A stretch of 64,000 nt of DNA from Earliella scabrosa (lineage: Eukaryota; Basidiomycota; Agaricomycetes; Polyporales; Polyporaceae): the NCBI GenBank assembly GCA_022605405.1, contig JABYQQ010000004.1, positions 2,604,001 to 2,668,000 on the forward strand, given 5' to 3'. Positions 37,176 to 48,256 of the stretch are shown here, one piece after another. Under the pieces are notes generated by a model. That model did not search any database, was not told the origin of the DNA, and worked only from the letters and a program-made list of their open reading frames with translations. Positions within the stretch are counted from its first letter, which is position 1. Every line of letters begins with the position of its first letter. Made by a program: the position numbers and the translations under genes.

Positions 37176-38060
37176 CTAGACTGCTCGCTTAACATAACTC
37201 CAAAGACCAGCGAGCCCTGAGATGAAGGTTGCCGCGGCAAGTGCGGGCTTCACACCGGCTAGAACGTTGTAAAACAATAAGAGCGGGGACTCGCGGAGAA
37301 GCAAATCAGGAAGACGTACCGGTCGACTTATATAAGGCGCCGGTTAGTGCGCCAGCAGCCATACTCCCGTATGTATCATGCTGTCCTCGGAAGGAGTCTA
37401 TTGAGGAGTTGAATGCATTGTAAACGAGAGCTGGACGGCGATCAGTCCGTAAGCGAAGGTCGACAATGGAGGAGGAGGTCCGTACCGAGACAGCCGGCGG
37501 AGTTGCCTATGAATGTGCCTCGGCGGGTGACCGAGTTGAGGATGCTGTTGATCCTTAGACGAGCATTCGACACCGCCAGGGGTTTACGTGCGCCCTCGCG
37601 CAGTCCCCACACGCCGCCAAGGGCCAGTCCTGGAAGGAGAGCGTGAGCATGTGATGGCAGAAAACAATAAGAGGAGATAAGGTGTGACGAATGGCAATGA
37701 CGTGCGGTCGACCTAGCATGATCGCGCCCGCCTCGTCTTCGAAGGAGAACGGGGATGGAAGGGAGAACGGACGTGAAAGGCCGATAAAGAGTACGAACCG
37801 CTGAGGTACATCGTTCCCGTGCCATAGCACAAGTCGTCACTCCAGCCCCGCGAGGGAATCGCGGTACCGGCTCCCGGCAGGTCGCTCATTTTCTCATCGT
37901 CGAGGAGGAGATAGTCGAGCTTGTCTTCGATGCCAGCCAGTGGGTGAAGTTTTGACGGATCGAACGCGCCGAGGAGCAGGTCCGAGCCGGAGCTGGGCAC
38001 GTCCTCCATTTTGTCGTCCTTGAGCAACGAGTAGTCGACCTTGTCATGTGCGCCGGCCAT
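37176..38060 (-). CDS. TIM23: Mitochondrial inner-membrane translocase Tim23
   Basis: Channel-forming subunit of the presequence translocase. Spliced product starts MAGAHDKVDYSLLKDDKMED. The Tim23 signature is IPSRGWSDDLCYGTGTMYLS, followed by GLALGGVWGLREGARKPLAV, SNARLRINSILNSVTRRGTF, IGNSAGCLALVYNAFNSSID, FRGQHDTYGSMAAGALTGAL and GVKPALAAATFISGLAGLWS, ending YVKRAV. Four membrane segments with glycine-rich faces fit the Tim17/Tim22/Tim23 family. The intermembrane-space part is short. It contains two copies of an acidic motif, DKVDYSLLKDDKMEDVPSSG and DKLDYLLLDDEKMSDLPGAG. The start ATG is at 38060; a TTG three codons upstream is not used. Confidence 0.95.
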
Positions 38061-38976
38061 CGTGTCCAATGTTGACGAAAGAAGAGCAAGAACGGGGAGA
38101 AGAATGAGGGAGTGAGTGAGAACACTGAGGAAACTGTCTTGCTCGCTGGAAGCTCCGTCACCTCTCTTCGATTATGTCAGCATCCCTCGTGGCTCACAGC
38201 GCCTCGCCCTGGCGTCCCGCTTTAACCTCGAGCGTGAACCACTAATATGTTCTCCGTTTTCTCTCGTGCTTTCACAGTAACTGCTTATCTAGCGGAGGGC
38301 TTGCTTCTTCCGTCTGCGCTTGACCGGGGGCGTGCCTGCGTTGCATCTGCTTCCAATCCAGACGACGCGTGGGTCTGCCGGGCCTATTGGACTGTCGCAG
38401 AACTTTCCAGCTTGCAGCCCCGCCCGCCCCAATGAAGCGTTAACCGTCGCTGCATTCTGCGTTCAATTGTCATGTTAAAGCTTCGCTGTCTCTATTGATA
38501 TTCCGGGCGATGCTCGCATAGTGGAACAGCTCAAGAACGCGAGTTAACATTACAAGTCAGGTAATCCACACACACCGCGTGAGACATCCGTCCGGTACGA
38601 CGATTGAATACGGTACGTCGACCTCCCCGGAACCTTACCGTGAGGCAGGAATACAGTAGGTCTTTCCCTCGCCGGTTGCGCATAACTGAGATGGCAGCTT
38701 GATCCTCAGGGCCAGGGACCGCCAATTTGGCCACTTCCCATCCACATCGAGCTGCTGACGTTCTGCACCCGCAACAACAATTGCAGCACTCCCATGGTCC
38801 GCGCCCAGAAGCACGATGACACCTCCGAGAGGCAGTGCACGGCCATGGACAACGTCCCATACCTCGACCTCTCTCGTGCCCCGTAAACGTCAGCCAACGC
38901 GGTTTCGCGAGGCACGGCGATTAACGTGTATTGTGGATATCCAGCCCCTGAACTCTCCAGAAAGAACTCTCCCCTC
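38061..38976. other. Spacer TIM23/HET gene
   Basis: 916 bp holding the TIM23 promoter and the 3' side of the HET gene. A minus-strand frame of about 85 codons (38643-38900, includes LPLGGVIVLLGADHGSAAIV) is open but lacks an ATG; it could be decayed coding sequence. Confidence 0.4.
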
Positions 38977-40875
38977 TCAGCATCCCTCTATTTCAATATT
39001 AAGCGAGTACACATCCAGACGCGTCATCCATGCACTGAACGTCAATCTGACCCGATGCAGTCCGTGCGCAAACTCTCTCGATCCTCCCCGCCATGTCGCA
39101 ATATGGCCCTCGGGACAACGTGGCGCGTTTCCCTGAGCGACTTCCCTCGCTTTGCGATCCTTCTTCCCCATACTCTCTAAACTGGACAGAGACTTGGCAT
39201 CCGACGCACCCAGGACGTCTTCCAACGACACGACGCTCGCCGCATATCCTCGCCCCTCGCTCGCCCTTCCCGAGACGACGACAGAAGCACACAAGAAGCT
39301 GCCCAAACACGGGCACCTCCCCACCCGCACCTCTATTGTCTCGCCCGCGCTCCGCAGCGCAAGCACGCGGGCCCAAGGCGGGGTCGTGTCCGCGACGCGC
39401 ACCACGCAGTGCTCTTCGCTCCCCTTCTCCATCCTCGCCGAGAAGCCCGCCTCCCCGAGCTTGGAAACGACCCATCCCGGAACGACGACGTCGCACGGGC
39501 ACCTGAACAATGGCGGCGACACCACGCGGTTCGGCGGACGGTGCACGGTCAGCGACTGCCGGTACGGGACGCAGACGTCCTTCATCTCGACCGTCCGCAG
39601 TAACTCCCCTACGCGCGACTCCGACACGGCCACTGCGCGGTAGTACGCGTACGGAGGGACGTGCGGCCGCCCCACGTAGTGCCCGACGAGGAAGCGGCCC
39701 GAGGCTTCCCGCTGAGGATAGAGGAGCAGCGCGAGCAGACGTCCCGCGGTGTCCTCGCACGCAAGGACCGCAAGGTACGTCGTCTTCTCTGGCCCATGGT
39801 GGATCGGAATGAGCGGGAAGCGCAAACGCATGCCGTAGCTGGTGACGGTGTACTCCGGGATGAAGAAGGGAATGCCGACCCGGGCCTCGAACGCCTCAAC
39901 GGGGATGGAGCGCACCCCGCCAGCGTTGACGAACGCATCCGGGGCCCACGCGAACAGGTTCCTCGACTGCCAATACCGACTATCGTCGCTCGCCGAGTGC
40001 GGCCCGAGGTTCCTGTGCAGCACCTCGTCGTCGAACAGCGTCGGCCCCCACGCGAAGATGCTCTGGTCCGGCACGTGCTTGAGGATCTCCTCCTGGAGCC
40101 GGACGAACGCGTTCGCGCCCTCGCCGTAGATCGTCGGCATGTTCACGCCAAATATCCCCATGAGCGAGTACGCCCGGTCCTCCTCGCGCGTCGTCTGCCG
40201 CTTCGCCGCCCACGCCATCCGCCGCGCCACGCTCACCGCGTCCAGGGCCATCCCGTGCGTCAAAATCGCGCGCTCCACGCCCGTGATCTCCTCAACGAGG
40301 TCCGCAAGGCTCTCCTTCGTCCCCAACACGCGCCACTCCCTCGACACGAACACGACCACCGCGGGCGCGATGAGCTCCTGCAAGGTCCACCCGCGCGTGA
40401 ACCACCTGCTCCGGCGGAACTTGGAGTCCCGCAGCCGCGGGTCGTGGTCGTCGCCGACGTCCTCGAGCAGCGCAAAGCACACGTCCGCCGCCGCGTACCA
40501 CTCGTACATCGAGTTGATCGTCTCCGACAGCTCCGTGCTGCTCGTCTTGTCCACGCAGCACGAGTCGATCCACACCCACCGGTAGCCGTACCTCTCCGCG
40601 AGCGCGCAGCAGCCCCGGATCTTGTCTGACGCCAGCGAGAGGATGGAGCCGTTTAAATTTGCGCTGGCAGTTTTCGATGTCGAGCCCGTTCGCAGCTTCC
40701 GCAGCTGCCCCTTCAACCCGGAGTGCTTCTTCCGCGCCTCGGCTTGGAGAGCTTTCAGGTCCTGAAAGGACTGTTCTCCGTCCGAACGCCAGACGTGGGA
40801 CAGAATCGCATAGCGGTGCTCCCGCGGCCGGTCGATTTGCAGGAACGTTCCGTCCCGGGTGTTGAGGAGCCACAT
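38977..40875 (-). CDS. HET-domain protein (heterokaryon incompatibility type)
   Basis: Single-exon gene of 632 residues. The HET domain is a TIR-like effector of fungal non-self recognition and cell death. The start MWLLNTRDGTFLQID is the usual N-terminus; an in-frame TTG further upstream is rejected. The three domain blocks are EHRYAILSHVW; IRGCCALAERYGYRWVWIDS, CCVDKTSSTELSETINSMYE, WYAAADVCFALLEDV; and RSRWFTRGWTLQELIAPAVV, FVSREWRVLGTKESLADLVE. These are followed by RMAWAAKRQTTREEDRAYSL and MGIFGVNMPTIYGEGANAFV. After about residue 310 the sequence is less conserved and ends DVYSLNIEIEGC. No NACHT, NB-ARC or WD repeats follow, so it is a stand-alone HET protein. Absence of introns and a nearby MITE mark an accessory locus. 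Partner and trigger unknown. Confidence 0.92.
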   Translation of the reverse strand: MWLLNTRDGTFLQIDRPREHRYAILSHVWRSDGEQSFQDLKALQAEARKKHSGLKGQLRKLRTGSTSKTASANLNGSILSLASDKIRGCCALAERYGYRWVWIDSCCVDKTSSTELSETINSMYEWYAAADVCFALLEDVGDDHDPRLRDSKFRRSRWFTRGWTLQELIAPAVVVFVSREWRVLGTKESLADLVEEITGVERAILTHGMALDAVSVARRMAWAAKRQTTREEDRAYSLMGIFGVNMPTIYGEGANAFVRLQEEILKHVPDQSIFAWGPTLFDDEVLHRNLGPHSASDDSRYWQSRNLFAWAPDAFVNAGGVRSIPVEAFEARVGIPFFIPEYTVTSYGMRLRFPLIPIHHGPEKTTYLAVLACEDTAGRLLALLLYPQREASGRFLVGHYVGRPHVPPYAYYRAVAVSESRVGELLRTVEMKDVCVPYRQSLTVHRPPNRVVSPPLFRCPCDVVVPGWVVSKLGEAGFSARMEKGSEEHCVVRVADTTPPWARVLALRSAGETIEVRVGRCPCLGSFLCASVVVSGRASEGRGYAASVVSLEDVLGASDAKSLSSLESMGKKDRKAREVAQGNAPRCPEGHIATWRGGSREFAHGLHRVRLTFSAWMTRLDVYSLNIEIEGC

Positions 40876-41300
40876 ATCGCGGCGATCTACTCCAGACGTT
40901 CCGTGAGCAGCGTTATCATCGCACGAGAGCAGCCCGTGATGTCCACCCACATGTCTAAATGAGAAGGTCAGGCTGGAACAGTGGCAGCGCTCCGTGACAT
41001 GGCAGGCCCCGCGGGACCTCAAGCTTCAAGTCAAGTCTCGAGCGACGGAGTAGTTCTATGGGCAAAAGGCGCGTTCAGCTCTGGGCTGCTTTGAGTGGGC
41101 CGAACGATTAGAGGCGATGCTCACTCGTCCGACAACTGCCGATGTCTTCCCAGTGCCACGATGACATTGCACCGCCGACCGCAGCCTCGAGTCAACAGCG
41201 TCTCCGCCATACCCGCGCTCCGGCAGACCGTGACCCATAAGTTCATACTTCCGAGCGCTCGAGCGGACCGAGAGGCTTGTGGCGTTATGAGAGTGGATAG

Positions 41301-41318
41301 TACTGTACCATTTCGACC
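41301..41318 (+). repeat. Left terminal inverted repeat of the MITE
   Basis: TACTGTACCATTTCGACC, including the TA target-site copy. Confidence 0.85.
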
Positions 41319-41562
41319 CTATGTTCACGTCACGCGTCACAAGGGCCTTGGAACATCCGAAAGTTCGAGGTGTCACAGTCACAAATGACTTTTGAACTTC
41401 CGCCCCTCAGAAGTCACGGCGCTTAGCGGGCGCTAGACGCCTTTTTTGGCGGGCGGGGAGCCCGTGTGAACTGAACATTTGCCCGGGTCACAGGTCACCG
41501 AGGGGTCTGAACTTTCCGCCCCGTAGTTCATGGGTGTCACGGGTCACACCCGGTGAACTTTA

Positions 41563-41580
41563 GGTCGAAATGGTACAGTA
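41563..41580 (-). repeat. Right terminal inverted repeat of the MITE
   Basis: GGTCGAAATGGTACAGTA, the exact complement of the left end. Confidence 0.85.
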
Positions 41581-42268
41581 GTCCGTATTACTATGACGAA
41601 GTTGCGTTCCGAGCCCGTCGCTGGCAACATGTAGTATCATCGACGCTGACAGTACGAGATCATTCATAAGTCGTCCGCTCCGTACATCGACAACTGCGAC
41701 TTTGACCATGTCACCAAAGATTACTTAGGGTCGAGGAACTCACACGAAGAAGCGCTGGAGCCGCGAAACGATGCAGTAATTTTGAGAAAAGTACAATACA
41801 AAGAGTCAAGTACGGGCCGTACTGGTACTATAGACGTGCGCCCGACGGCCAGGGCGTCCGCACATGAGAGCTAGGAGAGGAGGGGGGATGGATGATCTCG
41901 ATCGATGCAAACCGGGGGTAAGACTAAATGTGACACATGCGTCGACCCACATAAGGCGTCGTCCATGATAAGTCGAGAGGTAGAGATGAGGTATGGAGGA
42001 GGTATGAGAGGGAGGCCATGAACCAGAACTCGTACGTGCCAATCGTTACACATTACCACGCCTCCGTCGTCCTCGAGGCCCGAGGGTCGAGCGCCGATCG
42101 AAGGGTCCGTGGAAGTTCGTCGCAGAGATAACCGTGCGTGGGGGGGATATCGAAGGTTGAATACGATAAATAGCGCCGAAGAACACCATCCATTACTCCA
42201 CCAAGACGAGAAAAACCAACAACGCTCCGAGAGGGAGCGAGGGGGGAGGGGAAGGGTGAAGCGGGCGC

Positions 42269-44070
42269 TTACACCTTCTCCTCGCCGCTGCTGTGGTCGT
42301 CGTGGTGCACCTCGCCCTTGACATCGCCGACGTGGAGGTCCTGCGCGATGAGCTCCTGGCGGTACTTGACGGACGAAATCGGGGTCGAGTTCTGGTAGAG
42401 CAGGTCGATCTGCTCGAGCGACAGCCCCTTGGTCTCGGGGATGAAGAAGTACGTGAACACGAGACAGCCCGCGCACGTCGAGCCCCAGATGAAGAACACC
42501 TTCACGCCGAGGTTCGCGTTCCCGGGGCCCGAGTTGACGAGGTACGGCGTCGCGTATCCGATAGCCCAGTTCCAGAGCCTGTCATTGTGCAACCAAAATC
42601 GTGAGCCCAGGGTCAGACATGACATGACACGACGAAGAGCGGACGTACCAGTTGGACGCAACAGAGAGCGACATGGCCTTCGCACGCACGTTGAGCGGGA
42701 AGATCTCACCGGTGATGACCCACGCGATGGGACCCCAGGTGGACGCGAAGCCGGCGATGTAGATGCACACCAGGGCAATGAGCGCCTGCTGACCGGACTG
42801 GTTCTGGGTGGAGATCGTGACGCCGATGATCGCGACGAGGAACTCGCAGATGCACATGAGCGCGGCGCCCCAGAGCAGGAGCGAGCGGCGACCGAAACGC
42901 TCGATGCCCCACATGCCGGGGAGCGTCATGAACACGTTGACGATGTTCGTGGCCACCGTGATGAGGAACGGGTTCGTGATGCCCGAGTTCTTGAAGAACG
43001 TCGTGCCGTCTGCGGAGCAAAGCAAGGTGTGAGTGTCCAACTCTAGGGTGAAACAAAACGAGAGCGAGCGAACGTACAGTAGAAGATGAAGTTGATACCG
43101 GTGAGCTGCTGCCAGGCCTGGATGAAGATGCCAGACAGAGTCCGGAGACGGATCTTGTTGGGGCCGCTGCGGAAGCAGTCGAGGTACGAACTCGAACCAT
43201 ACTTGGTCTCCTCGTCGAGCGCAGCGCGAATCTCGGCGATTTCCGCCAAGACCTCGGGATCGTCCTTGGGGAGGGAGGTGAGACGGGCGAGAGCAGCAGC
43301 GGCCGCATCATCCTTGCCCTTCTTGACGAGCCAACGCGGAGACTCGGGCAGGTAAGCCATACCGGCGGTGAGGATGAAGGCCCAGACGAACTGGATGGCG
43401 ATGGGGATCTGCCAGGCGGAGTGGTCCTGGCGATCCTTGGTAGCGTTGTTGAGGACGGAGGCGAGCAGGAGACCGATGGTGATGGCCCACTGGTAACCGC
43501 CAACGACGGCGCCACGGATCCACTTGGGGGAGCACTCGGACTGGTACATGGGGACGAGGGTGGAGACGAGACCGACACCGAGACCGGCGAAGACACGGCC
43601 TACGACGAAGACGTCCATGTTGTTTGCAGCGGTCTGGAGGGCGATACCGACGGAGAAGACCAAGCAGGAGACGATGATACCAATGCGACGACCGAGGTAG
43701 TCGGCGGCGGGTGAACCGAGGAGGGCACCTGCGGAGAGTTTAGGTGAGTATATGCGCGCGAGGACGGGTTGAAGGAAGGAATGTAAGTCAAGAACTGACC
43801 GAAGAAGGTACCGGCGGAGAGGATGGAGACGACGAGAGACTCCTTGCTCGAGGGAAGGTAGAAGCCGAGGGGATGGTCGGGGCTGTCGGTCGCGTCACCA
43901 AAGGTGCGGAGCCAGTCGTCCATCTGCATGAGACCGGCGATGGTACCGGTGTCGTAACCGAAGAGGATACCACCAAAGGCGGCGAAGGCAGTCATGGCGA
44001 TGCCAGCGAGCTTGTTCTTGGAGCCGGAGGCACCAATGCCCCCGCCTGCAGCGACTGGACCACCAGGCAT
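42269..44070 (-). CDS. MFS sugar porter (hexose transporter type)
   Basis: Proton- or facilitated-type sugar uptake across the plasma membrane. The start is MPGGPVAAGGGIGASGSKNK. Family motifs in order: FGGILFGYDTGTIAGLMQMD; SPAADYLGRRIGIIVS (RXGRR); GRVFAGLGVGLVSTLVPMYQ; SECSPKWIRGAVVGGYQWAI; MAYLPESPRWLVKKGKD (PESPR); FIQAWQQLTGINFIFYY; GIERFGRRSLLLWGAALMC; FASTWGPIAWVITGEIFPLN; and YFFIPETKGLSLEQIDLLYQ (PETKG). Twelve membrane segments are expected. The C-terminus is cytosolic and His/Asp/Glu-rich (GEVHHDDHSSGEEKV). Five exons with short introns; strongly C/G-ending codons suggest high expression. A TATA box lies 107 bp upstream. Substrate cannot be told from sequence. Confidence 0.93.
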
Positions 44071-47000
44071 GATGCAAGACGCGTCGAGTGAACGGGAGGG
44101 CGAACGCGCGGGGGATGGGGCGTGGGGGAGTGGAACGAACAAACCACGGGGAGCGGGGCGAACGAGCGACGCGACATTTTATACGGCCCCGGGGCTCGGG
44201 AGGAGGACTCGGAGACTGGCAGCGAATCTGGCCAGAGAGGGAAGGGCAAGGAAGGACCATGCGGGCGCGCATCAGCCAGATCTGATTTGCCTCGAGCCGC
44301 GAGATGGACTTGCCGTTTTCGACGCGACTCGCCAGAAGGCCTCAGAAGGCCCCAGCCCCGCCTCTTCCCCGCACGCCCGGGTGCGGGGCTCGTCCGAGGC
44401 TGGCACTGGCTGCCCCCGCACGTCCCAGTTCCGCGTGTGTGCGCTCGTCGACGACGCTGGGATATCGTGTCGGGGGTAGCGTGGGTGCCCCCGGTGAGTC
44501 GTGAGGGAGGATGGGCGGGAGTTCTTCACGGTTTCCATATGGAGGAGGATGATCGGAGGGGCAAGGAGGCGTTTCAAACGGACCCATTGGGCAAGCGTCG
44601 CGTGTGGTAGAGAAAGATCTGGGCCAGTGGGGCCCGCCGCCTCGGTCTGCGCGCGCCCCCCGCCTATTGGGCTAGATCAGAGCCGCTGTCCGCGCACAGG
44701 TGGTCAGGTCAGGCCAGGTGATGAGACGTAAGTACGAACGCAGCGGGAATGCAGGGCCAATGGGTGATGTTTGTTCGCAGGGGTAGCGGATGGAAGATGC
44801 CCCAGATACCTGTGCTCCGGGATGGGAGAGAATAATTGACAGGTGAGACCGCGCGGGGGTTACGTTGATGATGGAGGCCGCGAACCGTGTGCGCCCTTGC
44901 ACGCTTCAGGTGGACGTGACCAGGCTGGGATTCGTTTGTCACTGAACACTTTAGGCGCAGCGCCCGCCCTGGGCTGAGCGAGGCAGAACTGAGAGCCGCG
45001 AGCGGGGGACGGGAAGAGGTAGAGCCTGTACGGTCGAGGGCACAGTGACAGTGAGGAATCGGGAGGGAGATGTTCCGGGCGTTCGGATCGACGGCCGAAG
45101 AGGACGAGGATCATGAATGGGATGGATATGTTGTGATTGGATGGGTGGAAGCACGGGATATTGGATTGCGATGGTCCGGGACCGCATCCTCTGCTCTTCC
45201 GACGTTGGACCTGGAGACTCCTGGAGACACACTGCTCAGATCGGCCGCCACGAGCACCGGTGAGCGAACGAAAGACGTCACCTCTCGCAGCACTGTTCGG
45301 CAAAGTTCTCTCCCGAGTTCTTCTCTAAGTCTTCTCTTGCAGCTTGTCTCCCGCGTCGTCGCCATCGAAATGCGTAGAGAAGGCGCGTCAGACATAATAT
45401 TCTCGGCGCTCGTCGGCCGCTGAGCTCTGTTCATGCTCCGCACCCAGCGATTTCAGCAGCCTCGCCATCGAGCTCCGTGAAATCACACGGACGGACCTCC
45501 TCTGGTCAGTTCCTCACTCAGCCAGCCAGCACACTCAGCAACAACAAGCATGCAGGCTGGACTACATGATGCGCGTCTGGGCATGTCTGGTCGAAAGCAG
45601 GATACGGAGATTTCAGGCGGCGAGATCGGAGCAAGCCGAGGCTCGCACGCACGGAGGGTCTGCCAGGCACGGACGAGGCGCGCGCCGATAGAGTCGGAGT
45701 CGGGCGATCGGCGAGTGTCGGCGGATGACGTGCGTCGTGTGCTCCTTCCAGCTCAAGTGGCTTGAGCAGGCTTCCTCGCAGCTTCTCAGCTCTTCGCTCT
45801 CTCGCCAGGATGCTTGTCCAGACATGAGCCATCCCAGCGACGAGCACGAATGGCGTCACGCTCCTCCAGGCACGAACCCGCCCAGGGTGCTCCCATGCCT
45901 AACCTCGCTTCTCGCTCCTCTCCTATATATCCTGTCCATCTCCTCTTCTTTCCACCCGCCCGTCAGCAATCCGCATTACCTTCTTCCGCTGCACCGGTGG
46001 AGTGGAATGCATATGCACGAGGAGCATCCCCGCTTCTCGCCCTACATGTGTTCTTCCACTCTAATCCCATCACGGATCGAAACTGTGTGGTTCGCGTTAC
46101 GCGTACGCCTTCATTCCATCCTCCCACCTACTCACGCTCATCAAATTTCTGACATTCTCCCAGGCGCATGTACCTCGCTCTACGATCACAACTCGCACCG
46201 TTGCGCTCCATCATTCTCGCCACCACGACGAATGAACATGGAGCCCCCCACACGCCCCATACCAATTACCATCCCCATGGGGAGCACCTTGTTACCCGCA
46301 TGACCACCGCGGGAGCTAGGCTCGCAGCGTACGCGCCCGACGACAGACCAAGTGAGCAGCCGCCTCGCTCATCAGTGATTTGATGTAAAGTTTACTTTCT
46401 GGAGGATGCACGCGTGTAACCGCATACCGCAGCGCAGAACACCTTCCCTGGCTTCCCAGGCAGCATCGTCACGAGCCGCGAGCCGCGAGCATCTCACGGC
46501 CTTCAATCCTCCCCTGAGATGTCAACCTGCGATCGCCAGGTACGAACCCATCCACGGTCTCACCTTTGTGTCTCACCATGAATCGGGGGATCTCCCATTT
46601 CACCCACCTCCACCAGCCTCCACCCCAGATTTCTAGAACGCTCACGCATGGCGTATTCCACCTTCATTCGCGCTAGGCCGTGCTCCTGCGTAATAACGCC
46701 CAGAGCTGTCCCTCCTGCACAAGTGCTAAAGGAGCCGTCTGTACATGTAATAGAAGCTTTCTCGGGCCCGCAGTGGAGTCTCGTATCGCGACCCTCTATC
46801 GCCACACTCCTGCGCAACCTCCAGAAACTCGCTATCCTCCAACGCCTCGAGCTCGAACCACAGCTTGCTCAACCTGCCTCTCCGCTGCCTCCCAAGCCTT
46901 CTCAAAACTCGTACTCACCTTCCCAGACCTTCCCCCTGACCCCAGCGCTCTCATCTCTGATACCCTCCAGGGGGCCTCCTCCGCCCTTACGTTACACCCC

Positions 47001-48256
47001 GCAAATATTCCAATTCAACCACAACCGCAGATCATCAATCAATGGCCATCACCCAAGCCCGCACACTCTCCGCTCCCACGGAAAATCCGCAACACGACAT
47101 CCAGTGACCCATCCCGATTCCCGACAATCCCTGACAATCCGTGCCCGAGCGTGACCGCGAGTATGTAAAGATGCCCAGAGCGCTCGCCGAACTCCTCCTC
47201 CAGACACCAGAGTCCTATTCAGCCACCCTACACCGCAGCCCACGGCGCAGTTTTCCCCTCGACCCACACCCACACAGTCCTTGTCCTCCATGATCGTCGT
47301 CGCCGGTAGTCAACCTCAGAGCTTCAAGTTCCTCAAGCATGACCTCGCATTGCTTCGCACGCACAAGCACCGCTACACGTCACCTCGAACACATCTTTGC
47401 GCGCTGCATTCCTCGCGCCCTCAGGCCGCCGCCTTTTGAGGGAGATCCAGGCAAAATGGCTTGGCGTCGGTGCTCCCTCGAGTACTTCCTCTCGCATGGC
47501 CGCCCATCCGTGACCCCTCGCCGCCGCCGTCGCAACCATTGTCCAGCGTCCAGTCCGGACTGGCGAATACGCGACCCAATCTGCGCACGAACCAGCACCA
47601 CCGAATCCCTTCCCGCGTCCTATCGGATATCTCGAAGACGAGAATGCACACAGGTGCGCACTCGTGGCTTCGCCCCCAAGTCTAGACCTCGCTAATCCAA
47701 CATTCATGTACCAGTATCCCGCGTCGCCCGATACCAGTGGGATGATCGCCGTCCACCTCAATCCTAAGCCTAAGTATCTCGTCCTCGCACCACCATTCCT
47801 CCCCGCTCGTCTCGAGTCGACGTCATTGCAAATGGTAATAGACAGATTAATGACTATTGCCGTTTACAATGCCGTCGACTCCGGACAGCGACCGCACTCA
47901 CTGACCACCTCGTATCTCAGATGAAGATGGACCGTTCGGTGTGTATTCCGCGAATGTCGCCGTAGTCGAGGCTGCTACTTTCCCGTGGGACCGATATCTG
48001 TTCCATTCATGTACCTTGTAACATGCAATGCGAGCACGTTGACCTATCTAGTCACGACATCACCGTGTTGCAGTACGAGTACCCCACCATACCACCGCGA
48101 CCGCGTTCCAAAGCAAGGTAGTCATGATAGAAACTCATATTGGTACATTGCGTATCTTCGAACTGCTCGGATCACCGTCTACGCTGGTATCACCTTTTCC
48201 TCACCTCACCTGACGCACCACCCACTCCTCCAACCCACATCAATCCATCCCATCCC
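44071..48256. other. 4.2-kb region without a recognisable gene
   Basis: It includes the transporter promoter at the left and the dihydroxyacetone kinase 3' UTR at the right. In between, many frames of 60-190 codons are open on both strands, as expected in GC-rich sequence, but none carries a pattern I know. The most protein-like pieces on the plus strand are 46680-47168 (contains CPSC, CTC and CSTC), which follows a stop directly, and about 47545-47924 (NPFPRPIGYLEDENAH and MYQYPASPDTSGMIAVHLNP), which could be one spliced unit. I cannot join them into a credible gene. Could be an orphan gene, a long non-coding RNA, or decayed sequence. Confidence 0.4.
44177..44183 (-). promoter_or_regulatory. 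TATA box of the sugar transporter
   Basis: TATAAAA on the minus strand, 107 bp upstream of the ATG at 44070. Confidence 0.6.

Larger units (their letters stand above)
41301..41580. mobile_element. 280-bp MITE, Tc1/mariner-like (TA duplication)
   Basis: Perfect 18-bp inverted ends (TACTGTACCATTTCGACC at the left, its complement at the right) continue imperfectly through a GTTCAC block. Both ends begin with TA, the target duplication of Tc1/mariner elements. The interior has no reading frame. It contains repeated TGAACTTYCCGCCCC-like and GTCAC-rich motifs in direct and inverted order. Non-autonomous by size. Confidence 0.85.
40876..42268. other. 1.4-kb accessory spacer with a MITE
   Basis: Region between the HET start and the transporter stop. 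Apart from the inverted-repeat element at 41301-41580 I see no gene. The part near 42.0-42.3 kb should hold the transporter 3' UTR. Confidence 0.5.

Noticed and set aside
38643..38900. 85-codon minus-strand frame downstream of the HET gene
   Set aside because: No ATG and stops at both ends; could be a decayed exon, but nothing ties it to the HET gene.
39661..40629. 322-codon plus-strand open frame
   Set aside because: It lies antisense to the HET gene, has a composition dominated by R, V, H and P from the mirrored GC-rich codons, and lacks any known motif.
45725..46303. 192-codon plus-strand frame
   Set aside because: Composition rich in Pro, Ser and His without domain pattern; equally long frames occur in the other phases.
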